Made by a program: the position numbers and the translations under genes
Assembly (NCBI GenBank): GCA_016342655.1
Contig: JAEINL010000019.1
Coordinates: 1-51,215 of the forward strand
Reading direction: 5' to 3'
DNA length: 51,215 nt
From: Sphaerochaeta sp.
GTDB taxonomy: Bacteria > Spirochaetota > Spirochaetia > Sphaerochaetales > Sphaerochaetaceae
In this document: positions 51,069-51,215 of the stretch, in pieces
Numbering within the stretch: the stretch's first letter is position 1
Layout: each line of letters begins with the position of its first letter
The notes under the pieces: model-generated
Told to the model about the DNA's origin: nothing
Databases searched by the model: none
Seen by the model: only the letters and a program-made list of their open reading frames with translations

Positions 51069-51215
51069 AAAAATCAATGCTCCTCAACTATATATAACAG
51101 TGAAGTGAGGCCTTGGATACAAAAAGAAAGTACAATAATTTCGACCTGTGCGGTTGGAATAGGCACTAAGCAGCCCTGATAGAGGTTATTTCCCTTCCTT
51201 CCGACTTCAACGACA

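Noticed and set aside
1-51215. CRISPR arrays or replication origin
   Set aside because: No regularly spaced short repeats with unique spacers were seen; the only regular array is the coding 78-bp repeat. No cluster of DnaA boxes or dnaA/dnaN genes was recognised despite the mnmE-mnmG-rsmG group.

Overview
The window reads as a chromosome segment of a Gram-negative-type, probably anaerobic bacterium, most likely a spirochaete of the Sphaerochaeta kind. This is inferred from gene content and moderate G+C, not from a marker phylogeny. Supporting signs are outer-membrane-type beta-barrels ending in aromatic residues, a class I hybrid cluster protein, many ABC importers, and a dephospho-CoA kinase with an unusual P-loop (GKASAGKN). 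Most genes are densely packed housekeeping genes, and many overlap by 1-17 bases.

Layout. 1-3.2 kb: tRNA-Gly(CCC), a solitary MalK/UgpC/MsmX-type sugar-importer ATPase, and aspartate kinase. 3.2-7.9 kb is the accessory region: a hairpin-rich repeat element, a MATE transporter, and an RloA/RloB (AbiL-like) putative defence pair. RloB is split by a second copy of the hairpin element. The pair is bracketed by 280-bp direct repeats of the MATE gene's 3' end. 8-16.6 kb, minus strand: guaA, then a long run read as DEAD-box helicase, MsbA-like ABC exporter, PlsC acyltransferase and an ECF vitamin-type transporter (fused double ATPase, EcfT, S component). 16.9-23.1 kb, plus strand: a LacI-type regulator followed by an AapJQMP general amino-acid importer and a glycerophosphodiesterase. 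23.1-30.7 kb, minus strand: class IV aminotransferase, FtsK, RsmG, MnmG and MnmE. 30.8-32.4 kb: EpmA (GenX) and EF-P. 32.7-33.2 kb: a BrnTA-type locus whose toxin has collapsed to 29 residues. 33.2-38.3 kb: a TetR regulator with an HAE3-type RND exporter, a LolA-like protein and a DUF1302-like barrel. 38.9-42.5 kb, minus strand: Hcp with a cupin, and an SLC45/GPH-type MFS transporter. 42.6-43.6 kb: a KamA/EpmB radical-SAM aminomutase. 43.6-51.2 kb, minus strand: a repeat-rich anchored protein, CoaE, PolA, an MBL-fold hydrolase, a small membrane protein and two related outer-membrane-type proteins.

How genes may work together. EpmA, EF-P and the KamA/EpmB-like enzyme together could supply beta-lysylated EF-P. 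MnmE, MnmG and RsmG form the classic RNA-modification cluster. TetR and the RND module share a near-identical 17-bp palindromic box upstream of both regulator and exporter. Hcp and its cupin follow a promoter with a palindrome centred about 41.5 bp upstream of the predicted start, the position of a class II Crp/Fnr activator.

The most noteworthy observations are: the 148-bp multi-hairpin element inserted in rloB, whose removal between two GGAAT copies exactly restores a 217-codon reading frame; the direct-repeat bracket around the rloAB cassette; the one-dead/one-live ATP-site design of the fused EcfA; and the toxin-less BrnA operon that keeps its operator.
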